This document shows, in pieces, positions 58,962-64,000 of a stretch of 64,000 nt of DNA. A program made the translations under genes and the position numbers. Location of the stretch: positions 198,373,641 through 198,437,640 of the forward strand of contig CM061139.1 in assembly GCA_030789695.1 (NCBI GenBank). The letters run 5' to 3'. The notes beneath the pieces were generated by a model. The model was not told the origin of the DNA, made no database searches, and saw only the letters and a list, made by a program, of their open reading frames with translations. The stretch's first letter is position 1. Every line of letters starts with the position of its first letter. This stretch comes from Scilla litardierei (taxonomy: Eukaryota; Streptophyta; Magnoliopsida; Asparagales; Asparagaceae).

Positions 58962-60068
58962 TGTTGGGGAATTGGCGGTCCCTTAGGGCACAAAAACTCT
59001 AGTCCCGTCCTAAGTCGGACGGAACATAGACAGAAAAACAATAGCAGCGGAAGAAAAACTATGTTAACTAATTAACATGCAGTTAAAACTATTTTTAACT
59101 TAGCCCTAAGGTCCAAGACCCTATGCCAAGATCTATGCCGACTTGGGATGGATCTGACCATCCCAAGAAGGATCTAGCCTACTGCGATTAAACTAAACTA
59201 ATACTAATAAAATACTTTAACCACATACACGGAATCTCAGCCCTGGCGCAGGCGAGATGTTCCGCGCCGTCTTCCGAGCTGCTCCCGTCCCACGCCGAGC
59301 CGCTCCTTGAACCGCTCCCCGAACCGCTCCGCATCACGAGGCGATCAATCCCCGTGCCGCCGAGCCAACCACGTGCCGAAGAAAGTTTCACGCGAGTGAA
59401 ACATCCGCTTAGATTTCAGATCCAGAATCCGAACTCCTTTGTGGCTTTGCTAGAGCCCGCAGGAGTAAGGAAGAAATTTAGGAAGATGAGAAATATTAAT
59501 TTAAGCCTAGATCCGAGCGTGCTCCAACATTTACGAGAGCCGCTCAGATCTAGAGCTTGGGACGAGTTTTGAGAAAGGGGGGGAGACCCCTATTTATATA
59601 GGCGGCGGACTCTCCCCTTTTCTCAAAATCCGATGTGAGACTAAACAATGAGTTAATTAAAATCAAGTTAGTTTGCACTTCACAAAGTGCAAACTTCCGT
59701 GAATTTTAACTCACTCACCGTTGAGCTTCAAGATTGATACAACCTATCAATACGACAAGCGTTCAACGGTGAACGCATAGGAAAAAATCGTTCGTCAATC
59801 GGAGTTCGTTTGACCCTCCAATTGAGTGTCCAAAGATCAGCCTACGGCTAGTTTTTCGCAAAAACCAGCCGTCAAATCTGCCATCAAACCTAGGGTTCAG
59901 AACCCTAAGGTGCGGCCCAATCTGTGGGCCCCATAGCCTCAAAAACCTGACTGGTCGCCCAAACCCAGACCTGGGCACGGGCGCCTAAGTCTGGGCGCGG
60001 GCGCCCAGGCGCCCAGGCAGGCGCCTGGGCCGGGCCAGGCGCCCGGCCCAGAATGCCTGGGCGCCCAG
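58962..60068 (-). mobile_element. Inverted partial LTR, same family as 60069-62847
   Basis: Starts TGTTGGGGAATTGG and is the reverse complement, with moderate divergence, of the last 1.1 kb of the LTR on its right. Shared parts include the TATA (CCTATTTATATAGGCGG here), the CTCGCCTG and GAACCGCTCC repeats, the CAATACGACAAGCGTTCAACG block and the CCTAGGGTT block. It ends at 60068 where the other LTR begins. No primer-binding site lies outside it, so it would be a 3' LTR or solo fragment. Confidence 0.7.
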
Positions 60069-62847
60069 TGTTGAGTATTGGACTCACCGGATTTGGTTTT
60101 GGATGATGAGCAAACATAAATATATCATGAACTAACATTTTGTGAGTGCAGTTATGGAGATCGTCGCCAAATTCACGAGAACACTCAAAGCGACGTCTCA
60201 AGACTTCTCAAAGCGCGTGATCGCATGGATAAAGCTTCGTTGAAGCTGTTGTACCTTCTCTGAAGTCGAGAATGAAGATTGAAGCTTTGAAGACGGATCG
60301 TTGAGGTTTATTTCATAGTCTTTTAGCTTCGATTTATAGAATGTTTGTAGGAATATGGTGCCCTCGAGGCCATTTATTCCTGTGTGAATAGCACAAACAT
60401 CTTGTTCGAAATAACAGTAAGCTGTTTGGTAATAATTTATCTAAGTCATATTGTAATGTAGTCAACATTAGATATCAACTTAGGTAAAGTCCTGAGACTT
60501 TATGCAAGGTCAAACGGGTATCGAGATGAGTATCTCGATCATGGAGAAACGTTTGACCGTCTGTAGCATAAGTCTGAAATGGTTCATGGTCGTAGATGTT
60601 TCGAGACAAGGATATCGAAACATCGGATAGACCATTGTGTCTTAGTCTTCACCGTTTAGCGGTGGCGATGATCTCATGATCGTTTGACTTGGCGAAGTCG
60701 AAGACGAGACACAGGTGCTCATTAGAATGAGTTCACTGAACGATCCACTAAGAGTTATCATATGGTTATATTGACCAATCAGTCAGTGATAACTCTGAGT
60801 GATGATAGGATAGTTGGTCTTTTGACTTGAGGTCATTTTGACGGACCTGTGCGTGAACGGTGCCACTTAGATCAACTGACCTAGCTTCGAGGCAAGGCCT
60901 GTCGAAAGGTCTTTTGATTGGGTGTCACTTGAAATGTACGAGGCGAGTAATGACCAAGAGAGGATTCGTCTATCCCGGTCAATGGGAGTTAGTGTCGTAG
61001 AGTTAGTTCGGTCTTTAGTAAAAACTCTGCGCAGAGTATGTTGGAAGAAGTCCAACATTAGTTGACTAAAGATCGATAGAAACTAACCGGAGTCAAGTTA
61101 TTGGGGTTGACAGTTTGACCGTACCCCAGACTTGATCTACACGACACAGTTAAGACGAAAAGACTATAACTACGGAATTCATCACGGAAACAGTCAGGTG
61201 GTCCCGACAATACTCATGTCAATGAGTCAACCACATAATGATGATTCCTGAAGCAGGGACGGCAACCACTGCTCGTGGTCACTGCCGTATAGGGCTTCGA
61301 GCCCAACCTGTTGTAAGGGTCAGGCTGTAGGGTCTCACACAGAGTGTAACGCTTCGTCTAGTAATAGGTAGAAATTAGTTAGGGAGAATATTTGCATTTG
61401 ATGCAAAAGAAGAGATAATTGCATTTGATTCAATATGGTAATTTAAGCTTAGATAGGGACTATTTTGCATTTGATGCAAAAGCAATTAAATGTGTATTAA
61501 ATTGTTTAATACAATATTTAATAAGATAAACGCAAGGAAAAAGTTCACGGGTAAGACGGGAATATCCCGGTCTAGACCCAGGTTCGAACGGCGTCCAAAT
61601 CGGACGCCAAACATAAAAGTTATGGCCAAAACAGTGTAAACCCCAAAGCCCAACAGCCCAAAGGGGCTGATTAAATAAACACAGGCCCAAGAAACAAAGG
61701 GGGGCCCGCTGACGCGTACGTCAGCCTGCTGACGCAGGCTGACGCCCGCGTCAGCGGGCCCGCCCGCGTCAGCGGGCCCACCCGCTGACGTTGGCGCCCG
61801 CGCCAGCTGGGCGCGTGCAGCGCACGCGCCTGGCTCGGGCTGCGCGCGCAAGTCAAGTCTGTGGGGCCACTGGTGGGCCCCACACGCCTAGGGTTGCGAA
61901 CCCTAGGCAGAATTCCTTGACGGCTGCAGTTTTGTGTTTTGGATGGCTTTGGGCTGATCTTTGGACGATCAATTGGAGGGTCAAACGACCTCCGATTGAC
62001 GAACGGTTTTTTCCTATGCGTTCACCGTTGAACGCTTGTCGTATTGATAGGTCGTATCGATCCTGAAGCTCAACGGTGAGTGAGTTAAAATTCACGGAAG
62101 TTTGCACTTTGTGAAGTGCAAACTAACTTGATTTTAATTAACCCATTATTTAGTCCCACATCGGATTTTGAGAAAAGGGGAGAGTCCGCCGCCTATATAA
62201 ATAGGGGTCTCCCCCCTTTCTCAAAACTCGTCCCAAGCTCTAGATCTGAGCGGCTCCCGTAAATGTTGGAGCACGCTCGGATCTAAGCTTAAATTAATAT
62301 TTCTCTATCTCCCTAAAATTTCTGCCTTACTCCTGCGGGCTCTAGCAAAGCCTCAAAGGAGTTCGGATTCTGGATCCGAAATCTTGGCGGAGGTTTCACT
62401 CGCGTGAAACTTTCTTCGGCGGTTGGTTGGCTCGGCGGCACGGGGATTGATCGCCTCGGGATGCGGAGCGGTTCGAGGAGCGGTTCGGGGAGCGGTTCAA
62501 GGAGCGGCTCGGCGTGGGACGGGAGCGGCTCGGAAGACGGCGCGGAACATCTCGCCTGCTCCAGGGCTGAGATTCCGGGTATGTGGTTAAAGTAGTTTAT
62601 TAGCATTAGTTTAGTTTAATCGCAGTAGGCTAGATCCTTCTTGGGATGGTCAGACCCATCCCAAGTCGGCATAGATCTTGGCATAGGGTCTTGGACCTTA
62701 GGGCCAAGTTAAAATTGTTTTAACTTGCATGTTAATTTAGATTAACTGTTTTTCTTCCGCTGCTTTTGATTTTCCTGTCTATGTTCCGTCCGACTTAGGA
62801 CGGGACTAGAGTTTTTATGCCCTAAGGGAACGCCCAATTCCCCAACA
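60069..62847 (+). mobile_element. 5' LTR (2.8 kb) of a retrotransposon extending beyond the window
   Basis: Begins TGTTGAGTATTGG followed by GGATGATGAGCAAAC and ends CCCCAACA. A TATA (CCTATATAAATAGGGG) lies at about 62192. The GC-rich block 61690-61870 is made of GTCAGCGGGCCC-type repeats. A methionine-tRNA primer-binding site follows directly. The start could be disputed, since only the last 1.1 kb is duplicated (inverted) on the left; the 3' LTR lies outside the window. Confidence 0.65.
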
Positions 62848-62848
62848 G

Positions 62849-62860
62849 TGGTATCAGAGC
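62849..62860 (+). other. Primer-binding site (initiator Met-tRNA)
   Basis: TGGTATCAGAGC one base after the LTR end, the standard plant retrotransposon primer-binding site for reverse transcription. Confidence 0.9.
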
Positions 62861-64000
62861 CTAGGTTTGCGTAGCAATCTAGGTACTGCGATTAATTTTA
62901 AACTTAAGAATGCTTTTAAATACTTTTAAAATGTTTTTAAAATTATGAGATAAATTTTAAAAATGTTTTAGATGTTCTAAAATTTTTTTTATGAAATTTT
63001 TGAACATGGAAATTTTTTTTTAAATGACGTTTTAAAATTTATGTGATAATTTTAAAACTAATTTTAAATCATTAAAAGTTTAAATTAATTTTGGATGCCT
63101 AAAATTTTTTATTTGATAAATTTTTAAGCATGAAAGTCTTTAAAATGGTGTTTTAATTTTATGAGATAATTTTAAAACTGATTTTAAAGATTAAAATTTT
63201 TATGCGATAAATTTTTTTGAATAGCATGCAAAGTTAGTGATTTTAAAATTAAGTTTTTTTTTAATGAGATAAAAATAAATAATTTCAAAATCATATTTTA
63301 AATTTAATTGTTAAATTTATGTTTGCATGCAAAAATAGTTTATGCGATAAACTTAGTTTATTTAATTGTTAAATAGTTGTGCACTATCTTTATGCGATAA
63401 ATTAGTGTAGTTTTAATGGCTTGTTAATCTTGTCCCTTCTTTGATAACACAAGACAACCTCTTAGGTTAGCCATTAAAAATGATTAAAATTTATTACTTG
63501 AATTTTAATGACATGCTATGCTTTGATAAATCATTAACAACAATATTAAAGACCTAATTCCTGATTAGGGTAGTCCTTTAAATGAATTTTTAAATTCTAA
63601 TTGTTATAATTAATTTTCATTAAAGGACTTCGCTTCTAGCGTTGTTAATAATTTATTAAAATCCTAATAACGATTGGGGTAGCACGTGAACCTTATAGTT
63701 GATAAGGACTTAATAAAAGTTATTAAACAAATCCTAAAAATTTTGAATTTAAGGATTCAACTAGTTGATAGGATTAATTAGTTGTTAATAAAAGCTGTTT
63801 AGTCTATGGCATACATACAAAAATGACAAGCTTCATTCAATGGACCATGATCCAGTCAATGTGCTTGGCTAAGAGTTCTGGGTCAACCCTTGCTAGTCCA
63901 AGGGGTAGTGATCCTGGCTTAGTCAATTCCCTGACTGAGTTCCGCTGGACCGCAATGTCGCGAATCATGATTGTATGACACCCTGGACTATATCTAAGTC
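62861..64000 (+). mobile_element. Internal leader of the retrotransposon (before gag)
   Basis: AT-rich, with repeated TTTTAAA and TATGCGATAAA motifs (63050-63410) and no open frame of note. The coding part is presumably past the window end. Confidence 0.55.

Overview
This window is nuclear DNA from a flowering plant. Host genes have GT-AG introns, the non-coding DNA is AT-rich, and most of the 64 kb is nested plant transposable elements: PIF/Harbinger, Tourist-like and hAT MITEs, Ty1-copia, Ty3-gypsy and solo LTRs. A decayed plastid rpoC1 fragment also fits a plant nucleus. The species cannot be told from sequence alone.

Host loci are few. From left to right: a 5'-truncated sulfite exporter (TauE/SafE-like) gene with three clean exons (2351-3367, +); a broken GPI-anchored uclacyanin-type phytocyanin pseudogene (about 4200-4964, +); an apparently intact ILR3-like subgroup IVc bHLH transcription factor gene (5817-16051, -; five exons, 236 aa) whose 6.8-kb first intron carries a 4.5-kb PIF/Harbinger relic; and an intact two-exon histone H2A.Z gene (33704-34169, -; 134 aa).

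Mobile DNA fills the rest. 17.4-24 kb is a patchwork of LTR remains, a solo LTR (CTTTA target duplication), two Tourist-like MITEs, the rpoC1 relic and a hAT MITE with a perfect 8-bp target duplication. 27.9-31.1 kb is a Harbinger relic rebuilt as a giant inverted repeat (about 1.4-kb arms). 34.95-45.18 kb is a 10.2-kb PIF/Harbinger element with an apparently intact three-exon DDE transposase, a nearly intact Myb/SANT-like ORF1, a GRF zinc-finger pseudogene and a 15-unit 137-bp tandem array. Sharing its right TAA is a Tourist-like MITE, itself split by a 5.8-kb copia-type element with identical 113-bp LTRs and a ruined interior. 51.8-52.5 kb is a second solo LTR (TTACA duplication). 53.4-56.9 kb looks like the 3' end of a minus-strand Ty3-gypsy element of Tat type with an antisense gene. 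58.5-64 kb holds 113-bp dyad repeats and two LTRs in inverted orientation; the right one has a primer-binding site and continues past the window edge.

The main themes are (i) an intact Harbinger transposase near MITEs that share its subterminal motif spacing, (ii) an inverted-duplicate Harbinger that could produce hairpin RNA, and (iii) two intact regulatory or chromatin genes embedded in TE-rich DNA. All gene calls rest on motif recognition; no database search was possible.
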